Shown here: positions 38,835 to 46,702 of the stretch, piece after piece | Layout of the letters: each line of letters starts with the position of its first letter | Numbering within the stretch: position 1 is the stretch's first letter | From: Magnetospirillum sp. UT-4 | GTDB lineage: Bacteria; Pseudomonadota; Alphaproteobacteria; Rhodospirillales; Magnetospirillaceae | Length of the DNA: 53,059 bases | Assembly (NCBI RefSeq): GCF_902729435.1 | Contig: NZ_CACVCG010000040.1 | Span: 1 to 53,059 of the forward strand | Direction: 5' to 3' | The notes under the pieces: model-generated | Told to the model about the DNA's origin: nothing | The model's database searches: none | The model's input: only the letters and a program-made list of their open reading frames with translations | Translations under genes and position numbers: made by a program

Positions 38835-38982
38835 GTCCCTCTGTCCTCCCCCTCGCCCGTCCCCACGGGTTGAGGTAATGCCTCGGCCTCTTATAAAACC
38901 AAAGTTTAGGCATTAGGCACAGCCATGAAACCTTCGTTGCGGTTCGATGTCAATAAGCGGGGCGGTTCGGGACGGGATAGGG

Positions 38983-39085
38983 GCTCCCCTCCCCTTTCAT
39001 GGGGAGGGGTCGGGGGTGGGGTTGGCGGCCACCTTGGCAGACATCGACGCCCCCCACCCCGGCCCTCCCCACAAGGGGGAGGGGG
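38983..39085. repeat. Palindromic repeat family E, copy 3
   Basis: GGCTCCCCTCCCCTTTCATG, G-rich middle, CCCCACCCCGGCCCTCCCCA and AAGGGGGAGGGGG. Between map (end) and the start region of paralogue 2. Confidence 0.8.
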
Positions 39086-39091
39086 CACTCG

Positions 39092-39895
39092 CTATTCGTA
39101 AGGCGGCAGATGCCAGCCCCTGGGCGACAGGGTGAATATCTCGCAGCCCGTCGCGGTGACGCCGATGGAGTGCTCGAACTGGGCCGACAGCGACTTGTCC
39201 TTGGTTACCGCGGTCCAGCCGTCGGACAGGATCTTGGTCTCGGCCCGGCCGGCATTGATCATCGGCTCGATGGTGAAGAACATGCCCTCGCGCAGTTCCA
39301 GGCCCTGGCCGGGGCGGCCGAAATGCATGATGTTGGGGGGGGCGTGGAAGACGCGGCCCAGCCCGTGGCCGCAGAAGTCGCGCACCACCGAGAAGCGCTG
39401 GCGCTCGACGAAATCCTGGATGGCCCAGCCGATGTCGCCCAGGGTGGCGCCGGGCTTGACCACCTCGATGCCGCGCATCAGCGCCTCGTAGGTGACCTCG
39501 ACCAGCTTCTTCGCCTTCACCCCGGGGCGGCCGACATAGTACATGCGGCTGGAATCGCCGTGCCAGCCATCGACGATGGGGGTGACGTCGATGTTGACGA
39601 TGTCGCCGTCCTCCAGCGTCTTGTCGCCGGGGATGCCGTGGCAGACCACGTGGTTGACCGAGGTGCAGATGGATTTGGGGAAGCCGCGGTAGTTCATGGG
39701 CGCCGAGACGCCGCCGCGTTCGGCGATGAACTCGGCGCACAGGCGGTCGAGCTCGCCGGTGGTGACGCCCGGCAGCACATGCGGGGCGATGAAGTCCAGG
39801 GCCTCGGCGGCGAGTTGGCCGGCCTTGCGCATGGCGGCGAAATCGTCCGGCCCGTGCAGGGTGATGCGGCCCGATTCGCGGTCTTCCCGTTCCAT
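39092..39895 (-). CDS. map: Methionine aminopeptidase, type I
   Basis: Removes the N-terminal methionine from nascent proteins. About 267 aa from the ATG at 39895. Active-site set is complete: His in NHVVCHGIPGD, metal ligands Asp in VNIDVTPI and Asp in WHGDSSRMYYVG, His in FCGHGLGRVFH, Glu in FFTIEPMINAG and Glu in QFEHSIGVT. A GTG at 39913 overlapping the sfsA stop is an alternative start that would add six residues. Downstream member of a methyltransferase-sfsA-map operon. Confidence 0.93.
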   Translation of the reverse strand: MEREDRESGRITLHGPDDFAAMRKAGQLAAEALDFIAPHVLPGVTTGELDRLCAEFIAERGGVSAPMNYRGFPKSICTSVNHVVCHGIPGDKTLEDGDIVNIDVTPIVDGWHGDSSRMYYVGRPGVKAKKLVEVTYEALMRGIEVVKPGATLGDIGWAIQDFVERQRFSVVRDFCGHGLGRVFHAPPNIMHFGRPGQGLELREGMFFTIEPMINAGRAETKILSDGWTAVTKDKSLSAQFEHSIGVTATGCEIFTLSPRGWHLPPYE

Positions 39896-39909
39896 ATTCC
39901 TCGAAATCC

Positions 39910-40617
39910 TCACCTCGTCCCGATATCGATGGGCATCGGGTTCATCACGATTATGCCATCCAGGCTGAGGCGGCAGCTATAGCAGATCGTTTCGACTCCG
40001 TCCGCAACGGCTTCGGCCAGCCCGCGCGCATAGGCGGGATCGACGTCGGCGGCGGGACGGAAGCCGGTGCAGTCCTCGCGCTGGACCAGGTACAGCATCA
40101 CCGCCCGCGACCCCGCCGCGACCATGTCGCGCAGTTCCAGCAGGTGCTTGGCGCCGCGCGCCGTGACGGCATCGGGGAATTCGGCCCAGTCGCCCCGCTT
40201 CAGGTGGACGTTCTTGACCTCGACGTAGCATGTGGGACGGTCCGGCGCCTCGAGCAACAGGTCGATGCGGGAATTGCGGCCGTACTTAACCTCACGCCGG
40301 ATTGTGGCGTAGCCGGCCAGTTCCGGGATGGTGCCGGCGGCGATGGCCTCGGCCGCCAGGGCGTTGGGATGGGCGGTGTTGACCCCGACCAGATGGCCGT
40401 CGATGCGGCACAGCTCCCAGCTCCACTTCAGCTTGCGCTCGGGGTTGGCGGCGGGCGACAGCCACACCTCGATACCGGGATCGGAGGTGCCGGTCATCGC
40501 CCCCGAATTGGCCAGATGGGCGGTCACCACCGTGCCGTCCTCCATCTCGACATCGGCCATGAAACGCTTGTAGCGCCGGATCAGCCGGCCGCGCACCAGG
40601 GGGGAGGGGAAGATCAT
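39910..40617 (-). CDS. sfsA: SfsA family protein (DNA/RNA nuclease-like)
   Basis: The 235-aa product starts MIFPSPLVRGRLIRRYKRF. Family blocks: ANSGAMTGTSDPG, GVNTAHPNALAAEAI, YGRNSRIDLLLE, CYVEVKNVHLKRG, FPDAVTARGAKHLLEL. The SfsA fold combines an OB-like N-terminus with a PD-(D/E)xK-like nuclease core (the D in SRIDLLLE, the ExK in VEVKN). Named for sugar fermentation stimulation in E. coli; its real role is unsettled. Overlaps the upstream methyltransferase gene (ATGA). Confidence 0.92.
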   Translation of the reverse strand: MIFPSPLVRGRLIRRYKRFMADVEMEDGTVVTAHLANSGAMTGTSDPGIEVWLSPAANPERKLKWSWELCRIDGHLVGVNTAHPNALAAEAIAAGTIPELAGYATIRREVKYGRNSRIDLLLEAPDRPTCYVEVKNVHLKRGDWAEFPDAVTARGAKHLLELRDMVAAGSRAVMLYLVQREDCTGFRPAADVDPAYARGLAEAVADGVETICYSCRLSLDGIIVMNPMPIDIGTR

Positions 40618-41429
40618 GACGGCTTCCACGCCGTCATGGTCAGCAAATGGAAGGTGGCCGGGACCCGCCCGTCGGGGCCGGCGAAGCGGCCGCCATAGGC
40701 CTCCAGCGCGGCGAACAGGGTGGCGCGGCGCAGCGGCGTCCTGCGCCGCTCCAGCACCGCGTTGGTCTCGCCCATGCCGCGCAGGTCGGCGAGCAGGCGG
40801 AAGGGCTCGGCGTAGCGCACCGCCACCGTGTCGCTGTCGGCCACCGGCAGGGCGAAGCCGGCGCGCTGCAGCAGCTGGCCCAGGTCGCGCACCTCGGCGA
40901 AGGGCGAGACGCGGGGCGACAGGCCGCCTTCCTTGGCGATCTCGGCCTCGGCCAGGCATTGGCGCAGCTCGGTCAGGGTCTCGCCACCCAGCAGCGACAC
41001 CAGCAGCAGCCCGTCCGGCCTCAGCACCCGCCTGAGCTGCACCAGGGTGCCGGGCAGGTCGTTGACCCAGTGCAGCGACAGCGCCGACACCACCAGGTCG
41101 AAGCTGTTGTCGGCGAAGGGCAGCCATTCCTCGTCGGCGGCCAAGGTGGGGTGGCCGGTGGCGGCGGCAAGGCGGGCCATGACTGGCGACAGGTCGCACT
41201 GCACCAGGGTCTCGATGCCGCCGCGCCCGGCCAGCACCGCCGCCAGCTCGCCGGTATGGCAGCCGAGGTCGAGGGCGACGGGAAAGCGCCGGGTGACGTC
41301 GTCGAGGCGGTCGGCCAGCCGTTCGGCCGCCTCGCGCACCAGGAAGTCGTGGGCGGCGAAGCCGGCGGCGGCGCGGTCGCGGCGCTTGCGCACCAGGGCG
41401 CGGTCGAAGATGGTGATGGAACCGGACAT
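40614..41429 (-). CDS. NDUFAF5/BioC-like SAM methyltransferase
   Basis: Class I methyltransferase of 271 aa. SAM motif ALDLGCHTGELAAVLAGRGG, post-I LVQCDLSPVMARLA, and SALSLHWVNDLPGTLVQLRR. The N-terminus IFDRALVRKRRDRAA is that of the NDUFAF5 group, which in mitochondria acts in assembly of respiratory complex I by modifying NDUFS7; alphaproteobacterial members are probably similar, though often labelled BioC. First gene of the operon with sfsA and map, divergent from comF. Confidence 0.83.
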   Translation of the reverse strand: MSGSITIFDRALVRKRRDRAAAGFAAHDFLVREAAERLADRLDDVTRRFPVALDLGCHTGELAAVLAGRGGIETLVQCDLSPVMARLAAATGHPTLAADEEWLPFADNSFDLVVSALSLHWVNDLPGTLVQLRRVLRPDGLLLVSLLGGETLTELRQCLAEAEIAKEGGLSPRVSPFAEVRDLGQLLQRAGFALPVADSDTVAVRYAEPFRLLADLRGMGETNAVLERRRTPLRRATLFAALEAYGGRFAGPDGRVPATFHLLTMTAWKPS

Positions 41430-41470
41430 CGGCTGCTATATGGCACGGGCGGACGGCGGGGGAAACAGGA

Positions 41471-42211
41471 ATGCGGCGGCGATTGGCCGGGCTGGGGCGG
41501 GTGATGCTGGACGCGGTGCTGCCGCCGCTGTGCCTGGCTTGCGGCGCGGTGGTGGCCGAGCCGGGCAGCCTGTGCCCGGAATGCTGGGAGAAGGTGGCGT
41601 TCCTGGGCGCGCCCCAGTGCCAGAGCTGCGGCCATCCGTTTGATGTCGACCCGGGCGAGGGCATGCTGTGCGGCCATTGCCTGGCCGACGCGCCGCCGTG
41701 GCGCCGGGCCCGCGCGGTGTTCCGCTACGACGATTCGTCGAAGGCGCTGGTGCTGCGCTTCAAGCACGCCGACCGGCTGGAAGGGGCGCCCGCCTTCGCC
41801 CGCTGGATGGCCCGGGCGGGAGCGGACCTTCTGGCCGGGGCCGAGCTGGTGGCGCCGGTGCCGCTGCATCCCTTCCGCCTGCTGGCGCGGCGCTACAATC
41901 AGGCGGCGGTGCTGGCGGTGGCGCTGGGGCGGCAGGCCGGACTGCCCGTCGAACCGCGCCTGCTGCTGCGCCGCCGCCACACCCCCGCCCAGGGCCATCT
42001 CGGGCGCGAGGAGCGCCGCCGCAACGTCAGGGGCGCCTTCGCCGTCAATCCGAAGCTGCGGGACGCGGCGGCCGGCAAGGCCGTGCTGCTGATCGACGAC
42101 GTGCTCACCACCGGGGCGACGGTGGGCGAATGCGCCCGGGTGCTGCGGGCGGCCGGGGCGGCGGCGGTGGACGTGCTGACGCTGGGGCGGGTGGTCCACC
42201 CTCACGCCTAG
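41471..42211 (+). CDS. comF: ComF family phosphoribosyltransferase-like protein
   Basis: The 246-aa ComF/GntX-type protein has an N-terminal double zinc finger (CLACG, CPECW, CQSCG, CGHC) and a C-terminal PRPP-binding motif LLIDDVLTTGAT. In naturally competent bacteria it aids DNA uptake; elsewhere its function is unclear. It is divergent from the NDUFAF5-like gene and followed by glutaredoxin, a common arrangement in this class of bacteria. Confidence 0.9.
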   Translation: MRRRLAGLGRVMLDAVLPPLCLACGAVVAEPGSLCPECWEKVAFLGAPQCQSCGHPFDVDPGEGMLCGHCLADAPPWRRARAVFRYDDSSKALVLRFKHADRLEGAPAFARWMARAGADLLAGAELVAPVPLHPFRLLARRYNQAAVLAVALGRQAGLPVEPRLLLRRRHTPAQGHLGREERRRNVRGAFAVNPKLRDAAAGKAVLLIDDVLTTGATVGECARVLRAAGAAAVDVLTLGRVVHPHA

Positions 42212-42264
42212 CCAAAACCTGCCGCCTCGCTATATTAGGGCAACGCAACGACGGAGCCGCCGTG

Positions 42265-42528
42265 ATGCCGGACGTGGAAATCTATACCACCAGGATTTGC
42301 CCCTATTGCGTGCGGGCCAAGCGCCTGCTGGAGAAGAAGGGGGTCGGTTACCGCGAGATCGACGTGTCCACCGATGCCGCGCTACGCGACGCCATGGTGG
42401 CGCGCGCCGGCGGACGCCAGACGGTGCCGCAGATCTTCGTCAACGGCACCCATGTGGGCGGCTGCGACGATCTTTACGCGCTGGAGGCCGAGGGCGGCCT
42501 GGATCCCCTGCTGGCGGCCCAAGCGTGA
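42265..42528 (+). CDS. grxC: Glutaredoxin 3 (GrxC)
   Basis: Dithiol glutaredoxin of 87 aa; reduces protein disulfides and mixed glutathione disulfides. Active site CPYC at residues 12-15, cis-Pro in QTVPQIFVNGTHVGG, glutathione-binding GGCDDLYAL. Start ATG at 42265 (a GTG one codon upstream is possible). The stop TGA overlaps the GTG start of the nitrilase gene. Confidence 0.95.
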   Translation: MPDVEIYTTRICPYCVRAKRLLEKKGVGYREIDVSTDAALRDAMVARAGGRQTVPQIFVNGTHVGGCDDLYALEAEGGLDPLLAAQA

Positions 42529-43361
42529 TCGACGACAGCTTCAAGGCGGCCTGCCTGCAGGTCAATGCCGGCACCGACCTGCAGCGCAACATCGACGTCG
42601 CCTCGCATCTGGCGGTCGAGGCGCGGGCCGCCGGCGCCGACCTGATCTGCATGCCCGAGAACGTGGCGATGATGGAATGGGGGCGTTCCAACGTCGTGCT
42701 CAAGGCCATGCCCGAGGACGACCACCTGGCGCTGAAGGCGTTCGCCGATCTGGCGCGCGAGCTGTCGTGCTGGCTGCACATCGGGTCGCTGGCGGTGCTG
42801 CTCGAGGGCGGCATGGTCGCCAACCGCACCTTCGTGCTGGGTCCCGACGGCGCCATCAAGGCCCGCTACGACAAGATCCACATGTTCGACGTCGATCTCG
42901 GTCTGGGCGAGGTCTACAAGGAATCGGCCACCTTCAGCCCCGGGGCCGAGGCGGTGGTGGCGAAGCTGCCGTGGGGGCGGCTGGGCCTGTCCATCTGCTA
43001 CGATCTGCGCTTCCCCCACCTCTACCGGGCCTACGGCAAGGCCGGCTGCGACTTCCTGGCGGTGCCGGCGGCCTTCACCCGCACCACCGGCAAGGCCCAC
43101 TGGCACGTTCTGCTGCGGGCGCGGGCCATCGAGACCGGCTGCTACGTCTTCGCCCCCGCCCAGATCGGCAGTCATGCCGGCAACCGCGAGACCTACGGCC
43201 ATGCGCTGATCGTCTCGCCGTGGGGCGAGATCCTGGCCGATGCGCTGGAGCAGCCGGGCTGGATCATGGCCGACATCGACCCCCGCAAGGTGGCTGACGC
43301 CCGCCGCAAGATACCCTGCATGGAGCATGACAGGCCTTTCGCCATGCCCCCTCGCGCCTGA
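42525..43361 (+). CDS. Nitrilase-superfamily amidase (Nit1-like)
   Basis: Carbon-nitrogen hydrolase of 278 aa. Catalytic triad: Glu45 in ICMPENVAMM, Lys117 in RYDKIHMFDV and Cys158 in LSICYDLRFP. The KIHMFDVDL and RFPHLYRAY context matches Nit1, which hydrolyses deaminated glutathione; next to glutaredoxin this makes good sense. The start is a GTG at 42525 overlapping the grxC stop (GTGA), because no ATG fits the family N-terminus (DDSFKAACLQVNAGTD). Confidence 0.88.
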   Translation: MIDDSFKAACLQVNAGTDLQRNIDVASHLAVEARAAGADLICMPENVAMMEWGRSNVVLKAMPEDDHLALKAFADLARELSCWLHIGSLAVLLEGGMVANRTFVLGPDGAIKARYDKIHMFDVDLGLGEVYKESATFSPGAEAVVAKLPWGRLGLSICYDLRFPHLYRAYGKAGCDFLAVPAAFTRTTGKAHWHVLLRARAIETGCYVFAPAQIGSHAGNRETYGHALIVSPWGEILADALEQPGWIMADIDPRKVADARRKIPCMEHDRPFAMPPRA

Positions 43362-43409
43362 GCGGGTCCGTCCCCACCTGCTCGGAACACTCCGTGCGGG
43401 AGGTTTGGC

Positions 43410-44021
43410 ATGCGGGTATTGGCGGGTGTGATCGGGGTTCTGGTGCTTCTGGCGCTGGCGCTGGTGGGTTGGCTCTACACCGGGCGCTACGACGTCTCGG
43501 CGGGAGAGGGGCGGACGCCCGTGCTCCACTGGCTGGCCGAGACCGCCAAGCGCCAGGGTGTGCGCCACGCGGCCAAGGCCGTGGTGGTGCCGGAAGCCGG
43601 CGCCCAGACCTCGGTCGAGCCGGGGGCGCTGCTTTACCAGAGCGAATGCATGGCCTGCCACGGCGCCCCCGGGGTGCCGCCGCGCGTCTTCGCACGCTCC
43701 ATGCGTCCCGCGCCGGGCGACCTGGCGGTGACGGCGCGCGAATGGACCTCGGCCGAGCTCTACTGGATCGTCCGCTACGGCCTGGCCGGCTCGGGCATGC
43801 CGGCCTGGGACGGACGCCTGTCCGAGGACGAATTGTGGTCGCTGGTGGCGCTGGTCAACCAATTGCCCAGCATGGATTCCGCCCGCTGGCAGGACCTCAC
43901 CGCCCCGCCGCCGCCGCCGGAACCGGAACCGGAGCCTGAGATGGTCCCCCCGGCCGAGGCCGAGGAGCCGCCGCCGGCAGCGGAACCGGCCCCGGCGGAA
44001 CCGGCGCCGGGCGGACAATAG
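43410..44021 (+). CDS. Membrane-anchored c-type cytochrome with acidic proline tail
   Basis: The 203-aa product has one N-terminal membrane helix (about 5-23), a periplasmic class I cytochrome c domain with heme site C80-x2-C83-H84 (SECMACHGAPG) and axial Met130 (GSGMPAWDG), and a tail of about 40 residues that is nearly all Pro, Glu and Ala. The domain resembles small cytochromes that donate electrons to periplasmic or oxidase partners. GGGAGG precedes the ATG at 43410. Its partner is not in the window. Confidence 0.85.
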   Translation: MRVLAGVIGVLVLLALALVGWLYTGRYDVSAGEGRTPVLHWLAETAKRQGVRHAAKAVVVPEAGAQTSVEPGALLYQSECMACHGAPGVPPRVFARSMRPAPGDLAVTAREWTSAELYWIVRYGLAGSGMPAWDGRLSEDELWSLVALVNQLPSMDSARWQDLTAPPPPPEPEPEPEMVPPAEAEEPPPAAEPAPAEPAPGGQ

Positions 44022-44045
44022 GGGGGCGCTGGGGCGGGGCCGGCT

Positions 44046-44567
44046 TCACAGCCGCCGCACCGCCTCCCCCCGCACCGCGCAGAGCCGTTGCACCACGGCG
44101 CGGTCGTCGAGGATGCCGTCCTCGAAGGCGACCACGGTCAGGCCCGCCGTGAGGCGCAGCAATTCGCCACGCTCCAGCAGGTGGTCGGGGTTGCGCGGGC
44201 GGCCGAAGGCCTCGTTGCCGCGGGCGAAGGTTTCGTAGAGCAGCACGCCGCCCTCCTCCAGCGCCGCCAGCAGGTGGGGGAAAAGGGGGCGCCACAGATA
44301 GTTGGTGACCACCAATGCGGCGAAGCGGCGGCCGGGCAGCGGCCAGGGGGAGCCGTCCTCGAGGTCGGCGGCGATGCGTTCGGCCGCCGCCGGGGCCTGG
44401 CCCGGGTCGCGGTCCAGCGCCGTGACCGGGTGGCCGCGATCCAGGAACAGAAGGGTGTGGCGGCCGCCGCCGCAGGCAAGGTCGAGCACCGCGCCGCCGG
44501 CCCGCACCAGCGGGGCGAAACGGGTGATCCAGGGCGATGGCGGCAGTGTCGGCATGGGCGTTGTCAT
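44046..44567 (-). CDS. TehB-like SAM-dependent methyltransferase
   Basis: Small methyltransferase of 173 aa: SAM motif VLDLACGGGRHTLLFLDRGH, post-I VTALDRDPGQ, and VVTNYLWRPLFPHLLAAL. The last part FGRPRNPDHLLERGELLR is typical of the TehB/methyltransferase-12 group in alphaproteobacteria. Substrate unknown. Convergent with the cytochrome gene, divergent from the DUF1178 gene. Confidence 0.8.
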   Translation of the reverse strand: MTTPMPTLPPSPWITRFAPLVRAGGAVLDLACGGGRHTLLFLDRGHPVTALDRDPGQAPAAAERIAADLEDGSPWPLPGRRFAALVVTNYLWRPLFPHLLAALEEGGVLLYETFARGNEAFGRPRNPDHLLERGELLRLTAGLTVVAFEDGILDDRAVVQRLCAVRGEAVRRL

Positions 44568-44596
44568 GATGGCCGGCCTCGGGTAATGATGCCGTC

Positions 44597-45010
44597 ATGA
44601 TCCTGTTCGAACTGCGCTGTGGCAACGACCATCATTTCGAGGGATGGTTCAGGGACAACGCCGCCTATGAGGCGCAGGTGGCGGCGGCGGCGGTGTCGTG
44701 CCCGGTCTGCGGCGCCACCGACGTGGCCAAGGCGATCATGGCGCCGCGGCTGAACCGCGCCACCGGCGAGGCCCTCGACCTCGCCGCCGCCGCCGGGGCC
44801 ATGCGCAAGGTCATGGGCGAGATCCGCAAGAAGGTCGAGGAAAGCTGCGACTACGTCGGCGAGAACTTCGCCGAGGAGGCGCGCAAGATCCATTACGGCG
44901 AGACGGAGGCCCGGGCCATCTACGGCGAGGCCTCGCCCGAGCAGGCCCGCGAGCTCAAGGAGGAGGGGGTGGAGTTCCACCCCGTTCCCTGGCCGGCCAC
45001 GGAGAACTGA
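44597..45010 (+). CDS. DUF1178 family protein
   Basis: The 137-aa conserved protein starts MILFELRCGNDHHFEGWFRD. Cysteines at CGNDH and CPVCG form a probable zinc site; the C-terminal half (RKKVEESCDYVGENFAEEAR, then KIHYGE) is characteristic. Frequently found near nitrilase and glutaredoxin genes in this class, as here. Function unknown. Confidence 0.9.
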   Translation: MILFELRCGNDHHFEGWFRDNAAYEAQVAAAAVSCPVCGATDVAKAIMAPRLNRATGEALDLAAAAGAMRKVMGEIRKKVEESCDYVGENFAEEARKIHYGETEARAIYGEASPEQARELKEEGVEFHPVPWPATEN

Positions 45011-45011
45011 T

Positions 45012-45386
45012 AAGCGGGCTGCAGAAAAACTCCCAACCTTTTTCCGTCATTCCCGCGCAGGCACATAGGCGCTGACTTAGGCCATTCCGTATCCGTAGCC
45101 TCATCCTGAGGAGAGCGCGCAGCGCTCGTCTCGAAGGATGCAGCGGGCCATGGACGCCGTGCCACGGGCCTGGTCCTTCGAGACGCCGCCTGCGGCGGCT
45201 CCTCAGGATGAGGCCCGAATGAGGCGAAGCTCCTGCCTAAGTCAGCGCATATGCGCGCAGGCAGGAATCCATGCCTCCGCACACAGTATATTGCGGTGAA
45301 AGCGCGATATCGCCCCAGCATGGACCCCCGCCTTCGCGGGGGTGACGGATCAGAGGGTGGCAAGCAGAGTTTTTCCGTACCCTGCT
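45012..45386. repeat. Intergenic repeat family A, copy 2, split by an inserted element
   Basis: Left part starts GGGCTGCAGAAAAACTCCCA and runs to CGTCATTCCCGCGCAGGCA (45063); the right part resumes at 45264 with GGAATCCATGCCTCCGC and ends TTTTTCCGTACCCTGCTCT. Together they match 35790-35966. The middle (45064-45253) is a foreign repeat element. Confidence 0.8.
45064..45253. mobile_element. 190-bp MITE-like element inserted in repeat A, carrying repeat B
   Basis: 19-bp terminal inverted repeats CATAGGCGCTGACTTAGGC / GCCTAAGTCAGCGCATATG (18 of 19 paired), with a 10-bp direct repeat CGCGCAGGCA on both sides (45054-45063 and 45254-45263). The interior contains family B (CTCATCCTGAGGAGAGCGCG ... 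CTCCTCAGGATGAGG). No protein encoded. The direct repeat looks like a target duplication, proving later insertion into repeat A. Confidence 0.8.
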
Positions 45387-46391
45387 CTAAGCCCCGCCCG
45401 CCAGCAGCTTTTCAGGATCGAGGCGGATGTCGCGCCGGACCTGGCCGCTGGTGCCGAGGGCTGGCGCCTTCCTGCCATCGACGGCGACGTCCAGCGCGCC
45501 GGCATTGCCGACCATCAGGGTCAGGCCGGGCCGATTGGGGACGGCGTAGCTGTCGCCCTTGCGCAACAGGCGCGAAATCAGCAGCTGGCCGTCGAGCTCA
45601 CGGATCTGCACCCAGCAATCGTCGCCGGCGGCGCTGATGCTGATGCGGGAATCACCCTGCTCGTCGGTGGCGGCCGGCTTGGCCGGTTCGGCGGGCTTGG
45701 CCGGTTCGGCCGGCTTGGCCACGTCCGCCGGCTTGGCAGGTTCCACCGGCTTTACAGTTTCCACCGGCTTGACCGCTTCCACCGGCTTTGCCGGTGTGCT
45801 CTTGCCCTCGTCGTCCTCGGCCGGCGGAACCATGTCCTGTTTGGATGCCTTGGCCGCCTCGGCCGGTTCGGCCTTGTCCGTCTCGGCCGGTTTGACCGCC
45901 GCCGGCTCGCCGGGGCGGTTGAGGGTGGTGGCCAGCTTTTCGGGCAGGGCCGGAACCATCTCGGCGACGCTGCCGTCGCGCGACGACAGCCAGTACCAGC
46001 CGCCATAGGCCACCGCCGCCGCGACCAGTGCCAGGAACAGCACCGCGCCGCCGGGAATGCGGCCCTCGGAGACCGGCGAGGGGAAGATGAGTTCCGAGCG
46101 GGAATTGAGGTCGCCGGCCGCCTCGGCGCGGAAACGGCGGACCATTTCCTCGCCGTCCAGGTCGAGGAATTCGGCATAGGTGCGCAGGAAGCCGACCGCG
46201 TAGGTGCCGCCCGGCAGGTCGCGGTGGCGGCCCTCTTCCAGCGCCTGAAGATAAGGCTGGCGGATGCGCAGTTGCGTCGCCACCTCGGCCAGGGTCTTGC
46301 CGGTTTTTTCGCGGGCCGCCGCCAGGGTCGCCCCGACACCGGAGAACGAAGGCGCGGCGGGAAGGTGTTCCGTCACCGGTTCATCTTGCAT
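45387..46391 (-). CDS. RodZ-like helix-turn-helix membrane protein (DUF4115)
   Basis: The 334-aa bitopic protein has a cytoplasmic Xre-type helix-turn-helix (about 18-85: VGATLAAAREKTGKTLAEVA, QPYLQALEEGRHRDLPGGTY), one membrane helix (about 113-135), a long Pro/Lys/Ala/Glu periplasmic linker of degenerate six-residue repeats (KPAEPA, KPVEAV), and a C-terminal DUF4115 beta domain (DDCWVQIRELDGQLLISRLL). This is the layout of RodZ, which links MreB to the cell wall. The linker is encoded by 18-bp tandem repeats near 45665-45800, liable to length change. Start ATG at 46391. Confidence 0.85.
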   Translation of the reverse strand: MQDEPVTEHLPAAPSFSGVGATLAAAREKTGKTLAEVATQLRIRQPYLQALEEGRHRDLPGGTYAVGFLRTYAEFLDLDGEEMVRRFRAEAAGDLNSRSELIFPSPVSEGRIPGGAVLFLALVAAAVAYGGWYWLSSRDGSVAEMVPALPEKLATTLNRPGEPAAVKPAETDKAEPAEAAKASKQDMVPPAEDDEGKSTPAKPVEAVKPVETVKPVEPAKPADVAKPAEPAKPAEPAKPAATDEQGDSRISISAAGDDCWVQIRELDGQLLISRLLRKGDSYAVPNRPGLTLMVGNAGALDVAVDGRKAPALGTSGQVRRDIRLDPEKLLAGGA

Positions 46392-46702
46392 GTGACTGGT
46401 CGTTCCTGCCTCGTGACGGCGACGCACAGGACATCGTCGCTGCCGGTTCCAGTAAAGGCCCTTGCGGCGGGTGCCTTGGTCATTGCAGACCGCGGCGCAT
46501 CCCTACCCCTGTTTAGCAAACGAGTTGCGCACGAGGCAACAATAATGCCGGAGAGGGGTGATGCGCCAAAGGGTTGTAAGGACGGCGCGGTCGGTGCGTA
46601 CATCTGAATTACAGGTGGATCGGGATTGTCCTCCGGCACCATACTTTGGTATAAGTCCGGCCGGATGGGTTTTCTGGCCCGCCAGGGGTGGAAGGGGGGT
46701 TC
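46392..46702. other. Intergenic region with divergent promoters
   Basis: 311 bp without a gene. It must hold the promoter of the RodZ-like gene on the left and the promoter described at 46626-46655 on the right. No repeat family is recognised in it. Confidence 0.5.
46626..46655 (+). promoter_or_regulatory. Candidate sigma-70-type promoter of the binding-protein/kinase unit
   Basis: TTGTCC, 18-bp spacer, TATAAG, about 48 bp before the ATG of the binding protein. The spacer includes CCATACTTTGG. Match is moderate. Confidence 0.4.

Noticed and set aside
12785-39085. Repeat families as a CRISPR array
   Set aside because: Copies are dispersed over tens of kb, not regularly spaced, and have no unique spacers between direct repeats.
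39910-41664. 584-codon frame fusing sfsA with upstream sequence
   Set aside because: Only the part from the ATG at 40617 matches SfsA; the upstream part is antisense or out-of-frame over the methyltransferase and comF genes.
45665-45800. 18-bp tandem repeat as a regulatory or CRISPR-like array
   Set aside because: It is in frame inside the RodZ-like gene and encodes a Pro/Ala/Lys linker, a common cause of such repeats.
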